64,000 nt of DNA from Wolbachia endosymbiont (group B) of Eucosma cana (GCF_947250645.1 NZ_OX366334.1:124001-188000); one strand, 5' to 3'. Counted from the first letter of the stretch, positions 49,229 through 57,925 are shown. The notes: generated by a model from the sequence alone, not told the origin. A program made the numbers and translations.

Positions 49229-49906
49229 TCATGTTGGGGCTAAACCACTATCTAAAAGTTGCATAACATCAGGATCTATCACTATAGTACTTTCGTTATA
49301 GAGGCCATATACTTCATTACATGCCTTAAATAACAGATATGAAGATCCTCCAGAAGCTATTGTTGCTATTGAAGCCAATGCAAGAGATTGAGAAGCCAAA
49401 AATAGAAGATACAAAGATACACACATAGTGATAGCACACACTATAGCTCCTACTATATATAAGCATATATGAAACTTCTTATTACATATAAAGCCACATT
49501 TTATATCTGCAATTTGCTTAACTTCCTTCCGCTCTGCAGGGTCCAAGAAATAAAGGGGTGATACTGCCTTCTTCCCGTCATCCTTAATATAGCTTTTATC
49601 GAGGAGTGCTTCCTTAATATATTTCTTATTGTTCTCAAGTTCCTTTTTTAAGCTTTTTACTTTCTCCCAATCTTTAGCTTCTTTTGCTTTCTTGACTCTG
49701 CTCTCAGTATCTTCTTCTAAATACTCTATAATCTCTTTTAACGCAGGTAACAGGAATCCTTCACTTGCTGCTATATGAAATGGGTTTCCATTTTCATCAA
49801 TTCTATGCTTAGCTACACAAGCAACTCTTTTCTTGCAAGCTTCAATAAATTTATTTTCATCCTCTTTTGTTACAACTTCTCTTACAATTTCAAATAAATT
49901 ACCCAT
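49229..49906 (-). CDS. Ankyrin-like membrane protein, unknown function
   Basis: The 225-residue protein has one degenerate ankyrin-like unit (DENGNPFHIAASEGFLLPAL, about 38-57), a charged helical segment (AKEAKDWEKVKSLKKELENN), and two membrane helices (ICLYIVGAIVCAITMCVSLY and LALASIATIASGGSSYLLF). The layout resembles other small Wolbachia ankyrin/membrane proteins, including the broken gene at 57.6 kb. The start follows GAGGTG. No enzymatic motif. Confidence 0.7.
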   Translation of the reverse strand: MGNLFEIVREVVTKEDENKFIEACKKRVACVAKHRIDENGNPFHIAASEGFLLPALKEIIEYLEEDTESRVKKAKEAKDWEKVKSLKKELENNKKYIKEALLDKSYIKDDGKKAVSPLYFLDPAERKEVKQIADIKCGFICNKKFHICLYIVGAIVCAITMCVSLYLLFLASQSLALASIATIASGGSSYLLFKACNEVYGLYNESTIVIDPDVMQLLDSGLAPT

Positions 49907-50045
49907 ATATACACCTCACTGCATTTACTAATATTGCAGTTTGTTAAAAATAAATGTAAATTGATCTTTCAAGTTTACTATAGTTCCACGTTGTTGCAAG
50001 TGCAAATTTTAGTTATCATCGGTTACGTTATCACAATAGACAAAT

Positions 50046-51398
50046 ATGCCAGGTATAGTCACTAGATTCGCTCCATCACCAACAGGATTTTTACATATTG
50101 GAGGAGCTCGCACAGCTTTATTTAATTGGCTCTATGCACAGCGTCATGGTGGCCAGTTTTTACTAAGGATTGAGGATACCGACAGAAAACGTTCAACACA
50201 GGAAGCAATTGATGCAATAATAGATGGGTTAAGATGGCTTGGAATAAACTATGATGGGGAAATAATATATCAATCAAAAAAAATAGAGCAGCACATTGAG
50301 GTTGCAAATCTTTTAGTTGAAAAGGGTAGGGCGTATCATTGTTACTGCCCCGAGAATGAAATTGCAGAAAAGAAGGCAAAAGCAAGGGAAGAAGGAAAAA
50401 TATATAAGCATAAGTGTACTCATTCGACATCAAATGCAGAGCCTGTTGTTCGCTTCAAAGTGCCAGACTCAGAAGATATTGTTGTTGACGATAAAATATA
50501 CGGCCAAGTTACAATAAGTAGAGATCAGCTTGATGACATAATAATCTTGCGCTCTGACAATACTCCAACATATATTTTTGCTGTAGTGGTTGATGACCAT
50601 GATGCCGGAATAACCGATATTATACGTGGCTCTGATCATCTCACTAATACCTTCAAACAATTACTAATATATCAGGCTCTTGATTTTGATGTCCCACGCT
50701 TTGCACATGTACCGCTAATTCATGGAGAAGACGGGAATAAGTTATCTAAAAGACATGGTGCTACAAGTGTTTGCGATTATGAAAAGATGGGAATATTGCC
50801 ACAGGCAATGCGTAATTACTTGCTAAGACTTGGCTGGAGTCATGGCAACGATGAGATTATTAGCGATGAGCAAGCAATAGAGTGGTTTAATTTAGAAAGC
50901 ATCGGTCGCTCACCTGCACGGCTCGATTTCAAAAAACTGGAGCATTTGAATAACCACTATATTAGTAATATGAGCAATGAAGATATTCTGACTCTAATGC
51001 TTAGAGAAAATACTCTAACTGACAAAAAAAAGGGCTATTTACTTCAGGGACTGACAGAGCTGAAAAAAAGAGCAAACTATCTGACCGAATTATTGGATTT
51101 AGCAAAATTTTATATTCAAGTTGATTTTAGTGAAGAAGCTCAACAAATTATCAAATCTAACCTCGATATAATTAAGTTACTTGTATCATTTCTTTCGAGT
51201 GTAGGTAGTGAAGATTGGAATAAGAATTTTTTATCTGCTAAAATCAAGGAATTTTCGAAGTTATATAATATGAAAATGAGCGATGTATACCACTCATTAC
51301 GCGCCCCTATAACAGGAGTAATGGATGCGCCTGGAATCATCGATATCATGGTAATTCTTGGGAAAGATGAATGTATAAAAAGATTGCAACAAATTTAA
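50046..51398 (+). CDS. gltX: Glutamyl-tRNA synthetase
   Basis: It charges tRNA-Glu (and often tRNA-Gln for later amidation, as Rickettsiales use GatCAB). The 450-residue protein has the HIGH region FAPSPTGFLHIGGARTALFN and the KMSKS region GNKLSKRHGATSV, with a Zn-site-like Cys cluster YHCYCPENE. Length is normal for bacterial GltX. Rickettsiales usually carry two GltX paralogues; which one this is cannot be told here. The MSRIPDT element B begins 13 bp after its stop. Confidence 0.95.
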   Translation: MPGIVTRFAPSPTGFLHIGGARTALFNWLYAQRHGGQFLLRIEDTDRKRSTQEAIDAIIDGLRWLGINYDGEIIYQSKKIEQHIEVANLLVEKGRAYHCYCPENEIAEKKAKAREEGKIYKHKCTHSTSNAEPVVRFKVPDSEDIVVDDKIYGQVTISRDQLDDIIILRSDNTPTYIFAVVVDDHDAGITDIIRGSDHLTNTFKQLLIYQALDFDVPRFAHVPLIHGEDGNKLSKRHGATSVCDYEKMGILPQAMRNYLLRLGWSHGNDEIISDEQAIEWFNLESIGRSPARLDFKKLEHLNNHYISNMSNEDILTLMLRENTLTDKKKGYLLQGLTELKKRANYLTELLDLAKFYIQVDFSEEAQQIIKSNLDIIKLLVSFLSSVGSEDWNKNFLSAKIKEFSKLYNMKMSDVYHSLRAPITGVMDAPGIIDIMVILGKDECIKRLQQI

Positions 51399-51410
51399 AT
51401 AAAAAATTAC

Positions 51411-51439
51411 TTGACAGACTCTGGTGGCTTCATTATAGT
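51411..51439 (+). promoter_or_regulatory. Promoter of element B
   Basis: TTGACA (51411-51416), 17 bp, TATAGT (51434-51439): perfect -35, ideal spacing, good -10. No conventional gene follows on this strand, so it would transcribe the small element. Confidence 0.65.
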
Positions 51440-51566
51440 GGAAAATGAAGGTTTTTTAGGATCCAAAATCTATCTTCACCTGCAGGTTTTTTCACCAAAT
51501 AATCAAATTTCAGCAAAAAATATATAAGTTTATTTTTGCTAGCTCTTTATTCATATAGGAGGGTTT

Positions 51567-51590
51567 ATGTCTAGAATTCCTGATACTTGA
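51567..51590 (+). CDS. Seven-codon micro-ORF MSRIPDT, copy B
   Basis: ATG TCT AGA ATT CCT GAT ACT TGA, with AGGAGG four bases upstream. The peptide is identical to copy A; every difference in the 24 nt is silent (two third-base changes and TAA/TGA). Confidence 0.5.
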   Translation: MSRIPDT

Positions 51591-51703
51591 CTTTTATTTT
51601 TAAGTTAAAAAAACAATTGGCGCCTATGGTTTTCACATTAAATCATTTTAAATTGTTAAAGTTAATACGGCCTTTTTTTATTGGTATTTTTTTCATATTT
51701 TAC

Positions 51704-51978
51704 ATATCTGTTCAGCAAAGTGGCAAAAAAGACAAGTAAATGAGTATCATGAAAGTAGCTTACACGTAGCTGTAGGAATATTCATTTTTTAAGGTAAATT
51801 ACACAGCAAATATTGTCATTCAAGTAGCTGATCTCTATGATGATGTCATCCCAGTGTTCAGACACTGGGATCCATTCTTTTTTTACTAGATTCCAGCATC
51901 AAGTGCTGGAATGACAACATTTATTTTTATGATTGTCTTATCTGTCTATCTTATTTTGCCACTTTGCTGAACAGATAT
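51704..51978. mobile_element. 275-bp non-autonomous element with 25-bp perfect inverted repeats
   Basis: 51704-51728 (ATATCTGTTCAGCAAAGTGG then CAAAA) is the exact reverse complement of 51954-51978. The similarity extends outward a few bases (ATTTTA on each side) with one gap. There is no coding content; inside lie palindromic repeats. It looks like a MITE or a composite palindromic repeat. No parent transposase with these ends is in the window. A target duplication is not clear. Confidence 0.6.
51813..51920. repeat. Two-part palindromic repeat, same unit as in mnmG
   Basis: TGTCATTCAAGTAGCTGAT, then TGTCATCCCAGTGTTC/AGACACTGGGATCC, then AGATTCCAGCATCAAGTGCT followed by GGAATGACA. The same modules in the same order form the coding insertion in mnmG. 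This intergenic copy is nested within the 275-bp inverted-repeat element. Confidence 0.75.
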
Positions 51979-52016
51979 TAAAATAGCAAGCCTCAAGGTC
52001 AGAAGCCTGCTATTAC
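51979..52016 (-). terminator. Terminator of hsp20
   Basis: On the minus strand AATAGCA-GGCTTC pairs with GAGGCT-TGCTATT (plus strand 51982-52014), a long stem, followed by TTTTAA. It begins about 10 bp after the hsp20 stop and abuts the right arm of the 275-bp element. Confidence 0.65.
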
Positions 52017-52023
52017 TTACTGG

Positions 52024-52479
52024 TTACTTTACATCAATTTTCTTTATGTGTTTCTCTGATTTAGGTATGGTTACATGCAATACCCCATCTAAAAAGTTGG
52101 CAGATACCTTATCTTGCTCTACATTTGTTGGAAGTTGAATAGATCTATAGAAAGAACCATAGTACCTTTCTTTGTGGTAAAACTGCTTATCTTTTGATTC
52201 ATTATCACATGTTTTTTCACCCTTCACTATTAAGTTATCGCCAGATATACTAATGTCTATGCTTTCTTTAGGAATACCTGGTAACTCTAATGATAGGCAA
52301 TAGCTTTCCTTTGTTTCATAAAGGTCACAAACTGGTAGTAGGCTACTGCCTCTTTTAGAAAGCTCTGGGTTCCATCCTGTAAAGAAGCTATCAAATATGT
52401 CATCAACGGCTCTTTGTAACCCTCTTACACTAAAATTATCACGGTTATTGTTTTTATTTAAATGAACTATATTACCCAT
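52024..52479 (-). CDS. Small heat-shock protein Hsp20 (alpha-crystallin family)
   Basis: This ATP-independent chaperone binds unfolding proteins. It has 151 residues. An N-terminal region (AVDDIFDSFFTGWNPELSK) precedes the alpha-crystallin domain from about residue 50 (YETKESYCLSLELPGIPKES, then VKGEKTCDN) through FYRSIQLPTNVEQDKVSANF and DGVLHVTIPKSEKH, with a short C-terminal tail (KKIDVK). The start has a strong AGGAGG site. A TTGAAA-16-TTATGT promoter-like pair lies just upstream, but no convincing heat-shock sigma site. Confidence 0.95.
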   Translation of the reverse strand: MGNIVHLNKNNNRDNFSVRGLQRAVDDIFDSFFTGWNPELSKRGSSLLPVCDLYETKESYCLSLELPGIPKESIDISISGDNLIVKGEKTCDNESKDKQFYHKERYYGSFYRSIQLPTNVEQDKVSANFLDGVLHVTIPKSEKHIKKIDVK

Positions 52480-52664
52480 GTTGTACCTCCTTTTACTAAT
52501 ACATGAACTACATAATCACTCCACTTATTAATTTCAATCCTAAATCTAAAATTTTTTAGATGCGAAAAATTTTCCCCGTTTACTATAACCTGATTATGAG
52601 AAAAAATCTTGTTTGGATTACCACGAGTAGTTCTATAAACTAGATTAACTGTAAAAAAGGGCAA

Positions 52665-52761
52665 GTGTACGCAAATTTATTACTTCTCTTTCCACTTCCA
52701 CAATCAAACAATTTTGAATGTTTCTTATTTGACTTGCCAACAATGAGAATTGGTATAACTG
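52665..52761 (+). mobile_element. 3' relic of an IS630-family element
   Basis: Bases from about GCAAATTTATTACTTCTC to the end CAACAATGAGAATTGGTATA align with the last about 95 bp of the two full IS630 copies (GCAAATTTCTTACCTCTC... CAACAATGAGAATTGGTATA), with many substitutions and a small deletion. The right terminal repeat is intact. The rest of the element is absent, so this is an old, degraded insertion between hsp20 and pdxJ. Confidence 0.75.
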
Positions 52762-52851
52762 CTAGCTCCGTCTTTCAGCTATGGCATTAAACAATGACAT
52801 GCATAAGATCTAATAATATGTATAATTTATAAATAATTTTTGAGGTCAATT

Positions 52852-53559
52852 GTGAAATTGGGCGTTAATATTGATCACGTTGCAACCCTTCGCAACGCAC
52901 GTGGAGCTTCTTATCCAGATCCATTAAAAGCAGCAAGAATAGCTATTGATGCTGGAGCAGATTTTATCACTGTACACTTACGAGAAGACAGAAGGCATAT
53001 CAGAGATGAGGATGTATTCAATCTAAAACAAAACATTAGCACTGAGTTGAACCTTGAAATTGCAGCTACGGAAGAAATGCTCAAAATAGCAAAAGAAGTA
53101 AAACCCTACTCGATTTGTATAGTACCAGAAAAAAGAGAAGAATTAACAACCGAAGGTGGCTTGGATATCGTGAATATGCACAGTAAACTTTCTGGTATAA
53201 TAGAGGAAATGCACAGCTTTGACATAAAAGTCTCACTGTTTATCGATCCAAATATTAATCAACTAAAATATCTTGAGAAGCTAGAAAGAAAGCCTGACAT
53301 AATAGAAATTCACACGGGGAATTACTGTGATAATCCATCAGAAGAAAAATTAAAACTTATTACTAACTCTGCAGAATACATTAATAAGCTAGGAATAGAG
53401 TGCCACGCAGGGCATGGCATAAATTATAAACATGCTAAAAGAATAAAAGAGATACCTCACATCTCAGCTCTTAATATAGGCCATTCTTTAATCAGTGAGG
53501 CTATATTTCATGGTTTACACAGTGTAACTAAAAAGATGAAAATGACTATATCTAAATAG
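52852..53559 (+). CDS. pdxJ: Pyridoxine 5'-phosphate synthase
   Basis: PdxJ makes pyridoxine 5'-phosphate from 1-deoxyxylulose 5-phosphate and 3-amino-2-oxopropyl phosphate. I place the start at GTG 52852 ([18 protein letters not shown]), the normal family N-terminus, with GAGG six bases upstream. A TTG at 52840 would put that site inside the gene. The TIM-barrel motifs [31 protein letters not shown] and [10 protein letters not shown] are present. The 3' end overlaps the convergent HU-like gene by 8 bp. Confidence 0.95.
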   Translation: MKLGVNIDHVATLRNARGASYPDPLKAARIAIDAGADFITVHLREDRRHIRDEDVFNLKQNISTELNLEIAATEEMLKIAKEVKPYSICIVPEKREELTTEGGLDIVNMHSKLSGIIEEMHSFDIKVSLFIDPNINQLKYLEKLERKPDIIEIHTGNYCDNPSEEKLKLITNSAEYINKLGIECHAGHGINYKHAKRIKEIPHISALNIGHSLISEAIFHGLHSVTKKMKMTISK

Positions 53560-53863
53560 CTGATACTTTCTCTTTGTCATTTAAAGTACTTAAAAGAGTT
53601 TGACTTGCTTTAAACTTTACCTTTTTCTTTTCAGGAACGGTCATAATCTCACCATTTTGAGGATTGCGGCATTGTCTTTCCTTACTTATAGCAGTAGAGA
53701 ATGTCCCTATTCCATGCAAACGTATTTCACCCTGACAAATTAGATCGTTCTTGATTGTTTCCATAAAAATATCATGAATCTTACCTAAACTAGCTTTTGT
53801 TATATCTATACCTTGACTAGAGCACTCTTTACTCAGTTGGTTTACTATATCTTCTTTACTCAT
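53552..53863 (-). CDS. HU/IHF-family DNA-binding protein
   Basis: This nucleoid-associated DNA-bending protein has 103 residues. The N-terminal helices are followed by the beta-saddle [20 protein letters not shown] and the DNA-binding arm [20 protein letters not shown], then [11 protein letters not shown]. The arm keeps the RNP tip but is otherwise divergent from canonical HU, and the N-terminus carries an extra Cys. Whether it is HU or IHF-like is undecided. It overlaps the convergent pdxJ end by 8 bp. Confidence 0.9.
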   Translation of the reverse strand: MSKEDIVNQLSKECSSQGIDITKASLGKIHDIFMETIKNDLICQGEIRLHGIGTFSTAISKERQCRNPQNGEIMTVPEKKKVKFKASQTLLSTLNDKEKVSAI

Positions 53864-54008
53864 AAATTACCTTAATATTGAAAAATTACATAAACAGCAT
53901 ATTATGCTAATGCTAATAGTCAACTAAATTCGTCATAAAAAGAGAAAATGTCATAAACCCTTGTAAGAACTTGTATAACATTTACAAAAAAATACCATTA
54001 TAAAACAA

Positions 54009-54458
54009 TTATCTCTTAGAAAACTGACATTTTTTTCGAGCTTTATGTTGACCATATTTCTTACGCTCAACAACACGTGAATCTCTAGTTAGGAATCCAC
54101 CTTTACGTAATATAGAGTGTAGATCTTGACTTATACTACTTAAAGCTCTGCTTATTCCATGAGCTAAGGCACCTGCTTGGCCAGATAGTCCTCCACCTTT
54201 TACAGTTGCAAACACATCATACCTATCTAACATAGAAGTTACTATGAATGGCGTTTTAATCATTTGACACACTGATTCTCTTTTAAAATAAGAAATTAAA
54301 TCGTCTTTTTTATTAACACTAAATTTTCCACTTCCTGGCTTTATCCATACTCTTGCTACAGATTCTTTCCTTCGACCTGTGGCATATGAACGACCAAGTG
54401 AGTCAATCATTGCCTTTTTTGGCTGATCATTATTATTTATTTTCACTTTTTGCTCCAT
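54009..54458 (-). CDS. rpsI: Ribosomal protein S9
   Basis: Small-subunit protein whose C-terminal tail reaches the P-site tRNA. The 149-residue protein has [20 protein letters not shown] near the N-terminus, [19 protein letters not shown], and a C-terminus [20 protein letters not shown] with the conserved Lys-Arg end. It shares one base with the rplM stop (both at 54458), forming the usual rplM-rpsI operon. Confidence 0.97.
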   Translation of the reverse strand: MEQKVKINNNDQPKKAMIDSLGRSYATGRRKESVARVWIKPGSGKFSVNKKDDLISYFKRESVCQMIKTPFIVTSMLDRYDVFATVKGGGLSGQAGALAHGISRALSSISQDLHSILRKGGFLTRDSRVVERKKYGQHKARKKCQFSKR

Positions 54459-54916
54459 TATTTCTTATTTTTACGATTTAAAGAGGCAAAATCTATTTTT
54501 TCAGGTTGCTGTCCTTGATGCTTATGTTCTGAACCAGAATAAACATACAAATTTTCAAACCGTCTGCGTGCCATAGGACCATCATCAAGCATTCTTTTTA
54601 CTGCCATTTTTATCACACGCTCAGGGAATTTGCCATTTAAAATATTATCTGGAGTAGTTTTCTTTAAACCACCAGAATAACCTGTATGCCTATAGTAGAT
54701 TTTATCTTTAAGTTTCTTTCCGGTAAAATGTACCTTTTCTGCATTAACAATAATTACATTATCTCCACAATCCATATGAGGTGTGTATTCAGGCTTATGC
54801 TTTCCACGCAATAGCGCTGCTACAAACGCTGCAAGCCTTCCTACTACTAATCCTTCTGCATCTATAACAAGCCATTTTTTGTCGACTTGTTTCTCTTTTA
54901 AGAAAAAAGTTTTCAT
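54458..54916 (-). CDS. rplM: Ribosomal protein L13
   Basis: Large-subunit assembly protein of 152 residues: [59 protein letters not shown], and [20 protein letters not shown], all standard L13 signatures. It is first gene of the rplM-rpsI pair, divergent from the TolC-like gene. Confidence 0.97.
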   Translation of the reverse strand: MKTFFLKEKQVDKKWLVIDAEGLVVGRLAAFVAALLRGKHKPEYTPHMDCGDNVIIVNAEKVHFTGKKLKDKIYYRHTGYSGGLKKTTPDNILNGKFPERVIKMAVKRMLDDGPMARRRFENLYVYSGSEHKHQGQQPEKIDFASLNRKNKK

Positions 54917-55020
54917 ATATCAATACATAACAGTAGATTATGATATACTAAGTTGCTTGATAGTGTCAACAACATTAGTTATTGATTATTAAAGTAATTT
55001 ATGCTAATAACTTTAATAAT

Positions 55021-56271
55021 ATGCTAGAAAGCAAAATGTTTCGATTGATTATTATATTTGTAATCGCTTTTAGTGCTATAGATTGCTATGCAATTGATTT
55101 GGAGGAAGCTATAAGCAAAGCTATCAAAAACAGCTCAAAAATAAAGTCTCAATTTTACCAATATAAGAGTGCTGAAAAACAACTAAAATCTTCTGGATTG
55201 GCTGGGTTTTTACCTGACATCAATTTACAATATAATTTCGATAGTAATTTTAATATTATTAACGGTCTACAAAACTCTGGAAAACGTCTAACATTAAGTC
55301 AAAGAATAATAGATGGTGGTGGCACTTTTGCTACATTCAGCCGATCAAATCATCTTCTTAAAGCAGCAAAAATTAGATTTCAGCAATCTAAGCAAGAAGT
55401 TGCACTCAGCGCTGTGAAAGCATATGTTAATGTTTTACAAAAGGCAGAAATATTAAAACTGGGGGAACATAAAGAACGTGTTTCTTTAGAACATTTGTCA
55501 GCTATGAAAAAACGCTTTTCTCTTGGAGAAGTTACTAATGCTGAGGTTTTGTTCGCAAAAGCAAAATTTTCATCTTCTATATCCAAAAGAGTTGATGCTG
55601 AAGGTGAATTAAAGCTCGCTAATATTGCTTACTATCATTTAATTGGTGAAGATGCTGATAATCTTCACGAGACTAATGGTAAACTACCTTCTATACCAGA
55701 ATTAAATGAATGTTTACAGTTAGCAAAAACCAACAACTTGTCCCTAAAAGCAGCTATTTATAAAAAAAGAGCTGCTGGAATGGAAGTGATTGCTGAAAGT
55801 TCCAAGTGGCTTCCTTCTTTGAATCTAAGCGCAAGTAAAAATTTTGGAAAGGACAATATAAAATTAGACACGTTACTAGAAAATGTGAATGTTGTCTTTA
55901 CTCTTGATATTCCGATCTTTAAAAGAGGAGTTAATGTTTTTGGTGTTAGTAGAGCTAAAATGGATGCAAAACAATCCACTTACGATTATTACGAAGCAGT
56001 AAAAAATATAGAACAAGCAGTTATAAATGCTTGGAATAACGTGCTGACAGCAAAAGCTATTATTAAAGCAAGTCAAGAAGCAGAAAAAGCAGCAGCTTTA
56101 GCATTGGAAGGAGTTGCGCAAGAAGTAAACTTAAATTTAAAGAGCACAATTGATCTTTTGGATACTGAAGATGAACTATTTAAAGCACGTTCCGATCTAA
56201 TTCAGGCAAAAAGCAATTATGTAATTAGTGTTTACAACTTGCTTTTTATGATAAATAGTATAAACCTTTAA
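55021..56271 (+). CDS. tolC: TolC-family outer-membrane efflux/secretion protein
   Basis: TolC proteins are trimeric outer-membrane channels for type I secretion and efflux. The start is placed at ATG 55021, followed by a signal peptide (MFRLIIIFVIAFSAIDCYA, whose own ATG at 55036 is an alternative). A TTG at 54982 is unlikely. The mature protein opens IDLEEAISKAIKNSSKIKSQ and has the two TolC half-repeats with long coiled helices (QEVALSAVKAYVNVLQKAEI; IEQAVINAWNNVLTAKAIIK). A partner ABC transporter and adaptor are not in the window. Confidence 0.9.
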   Translation: MLESKMFRLIIIFVIAFSAIDCYAIDLEEAISKAIKNSSKIKSQFYQYKSAEKQLKSSGLAGFLPDINLQYNFDSNFNIINGLQNSGKRLTLSQRIIDGGGTFATFSRSNHLLKAAKIRFQQSKQEVALSAVKAYVNVLQKAEILKLGEHKERVSLEHLSAMKKRFSLGEVTNAEVLFAKAKFSSSISKRVDAEGELKLANIAYYHLIGEDADNLHETNGKLPSIPELNECLQLAKTNNLSLKAAIYKKRAAGMEVIAESSKWLPSLNLSASKNFGKDNIKLDTLLENVNVVFTLDIPIFKRGVNVFGVSRAKMDAKQSTYDYYEAVKNIEQAVINAWNNVLTAKAIIKASQEAEKAAALALEGVAQEVNLNLKSTIDLLDTEDELFKARSDLIQAKSNYVISVYNLLFMINSINL

Positions 56272-56281
56272 ATTTAATGGT

Positions 56282-56812
56282 ATGAGCGATAATCAATCTG
56301 TAAAAGATATACTAGAAGATATAAAAAAAGCTATATCGGGTAAAAATCCAAGTGGCGATAGAGCAGAAATAATAGATGAAGATGATGAAGTATTATGCCT
56401 TGAAGAGGAATACCTAGAAGAAATTGAAAAAGATGTTGATGATAAAAAGGAAAATAGTGAAGAAGAGAACGATTGCCAAAGTGAGAAAATGAATAACCAA
56501 TTTAATAGTTACAACTCAGAAGAGAAAAATTTGTATGATAATATCCAAATGAGTAATAACAAAGTGAGCTATCAAGAACAAAGTAACGAGCATTTAGTTT
56601 TAAAAGAAAATATGGAGGAAATTAAAACATTGCTTGAAAAGATGCAAAGCGAACTACGGCATAAACAACAAAAAAGAGCGGATCTTACTGTTGAAGAATT
56701 AGTTGTATCTCTTTTAAAACCTCAGCTTTCAGAGTGGCTGAATAAGTATCTACATGCATTGGTAAAAGAAGTAGTTGAAAAAGAGCTCAAAGATATAATC
56801 AATAATAAGTAG
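56282..56812 (+). CDS. PopZ-like protein (DUF2497-type C-terminus)
   Basis: The 176-residue protein has a short N-terminal conserved helix (SVKDILEDIKKAISGKN), a long acidic, probably disordered middle (IIDEDDEVLCLEEEYLEEIE), and a C-terminal helical block (LTVEELVVSLLKPQLSEWLN then KYLHALVKEVVEKELKDI). This three-part layout matches alphaproteobacterial PopZ, which self-assembles at cell poles and anchors the chromosome origin in Caulobacter. The call rests on the layout and the C-terminal pattern. It lies 10 bp after tolC and just before rlmE. Confidence 0.7.
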   Translation: MSDNQSVKDILEDIKKAISGKNPSGDRAEIIDEDDEVLCLEEEYLEEIEKDVDDKKENSEEENDCQSEKMNNQFNSYNSEEKNLYDNIQMSNNKVSYQEQSNEHLVLKENMEEIKTLLEKMQSELRHKQQKRADLTVEELVVSLLKPQLSEWLNKYLHALVKEVVEKELKDIINNK

Positions 56813-56815
56813 GTT

Positions 56816-57466
56816 ATTAGTATAAAGACCAGAGTAAAAACAGCTAGAGGTAGAAAGTTATCTTCAACAAGATGGCTACATCGCCATTTGAATGATCAGT
56901 ATGTGCAAAAAACCAATAAGGACGGTTATAGATCGCGCTCGGCATATAAGTTAATAGAAATAGACGATAAATTTAAACTACTCCAACAAGGGCAAAAAAT
57001 TATTGATCTTGGCGCTTTTCCTGGTGGGTGGTCACAAGTTGCATCTAAGAAAGGAGCGAGTGTGATTGCTGTTGACATAAAACCAATAAACGCAATTAGT
57101 GGAGTAGAGTGTATACAGTGTGATATTATCAGCGAACTTGAAATTTTAAGAGAAAAATTCAAGGATCACAAATTTGATGTAATTTTATCTGATATGGCAC
57201 CAGAATCTTGCGGTTTAAAATCGTTAGATCATATCAGAATTATGCTTTTATGCGAAGCAGCGCTCAATTTTGCAAAGCATTTTTTGAATCATGATGGCAA
57301 GTTCGTAGTAAAAATTTTTCAAGGAGAATCTGATAAAGATTTCTGCAATGAGCTAAAAAAAATGTTCAAAACAGTAAGATACTTCAAACCAAAGTCAAGT
57401 AGATCTGAATCTACAGAAATGTATTTGGTCAGCTTAGGCTTTATTGGTGGCAACTATTCTGTATAG
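56816..57466 (+). CDS. rlmE: 23S rRNA 2'-O-methyltransferase RlmE (FtsJ), unusual start codon
   Basis: RlmE methylates the ribose of U2552 in 23S rRNA. The SAM-binding motif IDLGAFPGGWSQVA, catalytic region LSDMAPESCG and KVKIFQGES are clear. Conserved family residues continue upstream of the first TTG at 56888 (VKTARGRKLSSTRWLHRHLN). Between there and the in-frame TAG at 56810 no ATG, GTG or TTG exists. Translation therefore probably begins at ATT 56816 or ATA 56822; the AGG at 56811-56813 is better spaced for the latter. From ATT the product is 216 residues. The gene is tight behind the PopZ-like gene. Confidence 0.85.
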   Translation: MSIKTRVKTARGRKLSSTRWLHRHLNDQYVQKTNKDGYRSRSAYKLIEIDDKFKLLQQGQKIIDLGAFPGGWSQVASKKGASVIAVDIKPINAISGVECIQCDIISELEILREKFKDHKFDVILSDMAPESCGLKSLDHIRIMLLCEAALNFAKHFLNHDGKFVVKIFQGESDKDFCNELKKMFKTVRYFKPKSSRSESTEMYLVSLGFIGGNYSV

Positions 57467-57589
57467 CAGGTACTTACAGAAACGTTGACGAATCTTGGTT
57501 CCTTATTCCTTATAAAACTGAAGATTAATAACGCTCGTACAAAAGCCTCTTTTTCTTGTTTATGATACCTAGGTATAATTATTAAATTC

Positions 57590-57617
57590 TTGACTTTATT
57601 ACTAAAATATATAATAA
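57590..57617 (+). promoter_or_regulatory. Promoter-like site before the IS630-interrupted gene
   Basis: TTGACT (57590-57595), 16 bp, TAATAA (57612-57617); a TATAAT at 57610 overlaps with shorter spacing. The motif ATTCTTGACTTTATT is shared with the atpB promoter. Confidence 0.5.
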
Positions 57618-57925
57618 TTAAAGTATATTATTATAGGAAAAGTTAATATGTCAAGGTACGAAGATTTAACAGAAAAGCAAAAGGAATTATATAATACGTT
57701 AAAGGATGCGATAGAAAATGAAAAGGATATTACTCATATTCTTAAAGAAATTAAAAAAGAAGGCGCATTAAAAGAAGTTCTTACTACTGCAAATATAACT
57801 GAAAAGTTAGAAGGTGGTACGAAGTATAATCTAACACCGCTTGGCTATGCTATGAATTTCAATGATTTTAAGGAAATAATCAAAGTTATTGTAGAAGAAA
57901 GTGCGAGAAAACAAAGAATCTTATA

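Larger units (their letters stand above)
51399..51640 (+). repeat. MSRIPDT element, copy B (dispersed intergenic element)
   Basis: The plus-strand order matches copy A: TTGACA promoter (51411-51439), AAAATCTATCT block, perfect palindrome ACCTGCAGGT (51478-51487) followed by six T, AGGAGG, micro-ORF MSRIPDT, TTAAG..TAAAAA, and the GGCGCC-centred dyad (51619-51624) leading to CCTATGGTTTT. The downstream gene hsp20 is on the other strand, so this copy is not a leader of a downstream gene. Confidence 0.7.

Noticed and set aside
51843..51920. Tandem hairpins considered as a CRISPR array or attachment site.
   Set aside because: No regularly spaced direct repeats with unique spacers and no cas genes; the sequence belongs to the dispersed palindrome family.
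52467..52664. 65-codon minus-strand ORF just upstream of hsp20.
   Set aside because: It overlaps the hsp20 start and its ribosome-binding site, and ends inside hsp20; more likely the hsp20 leader.
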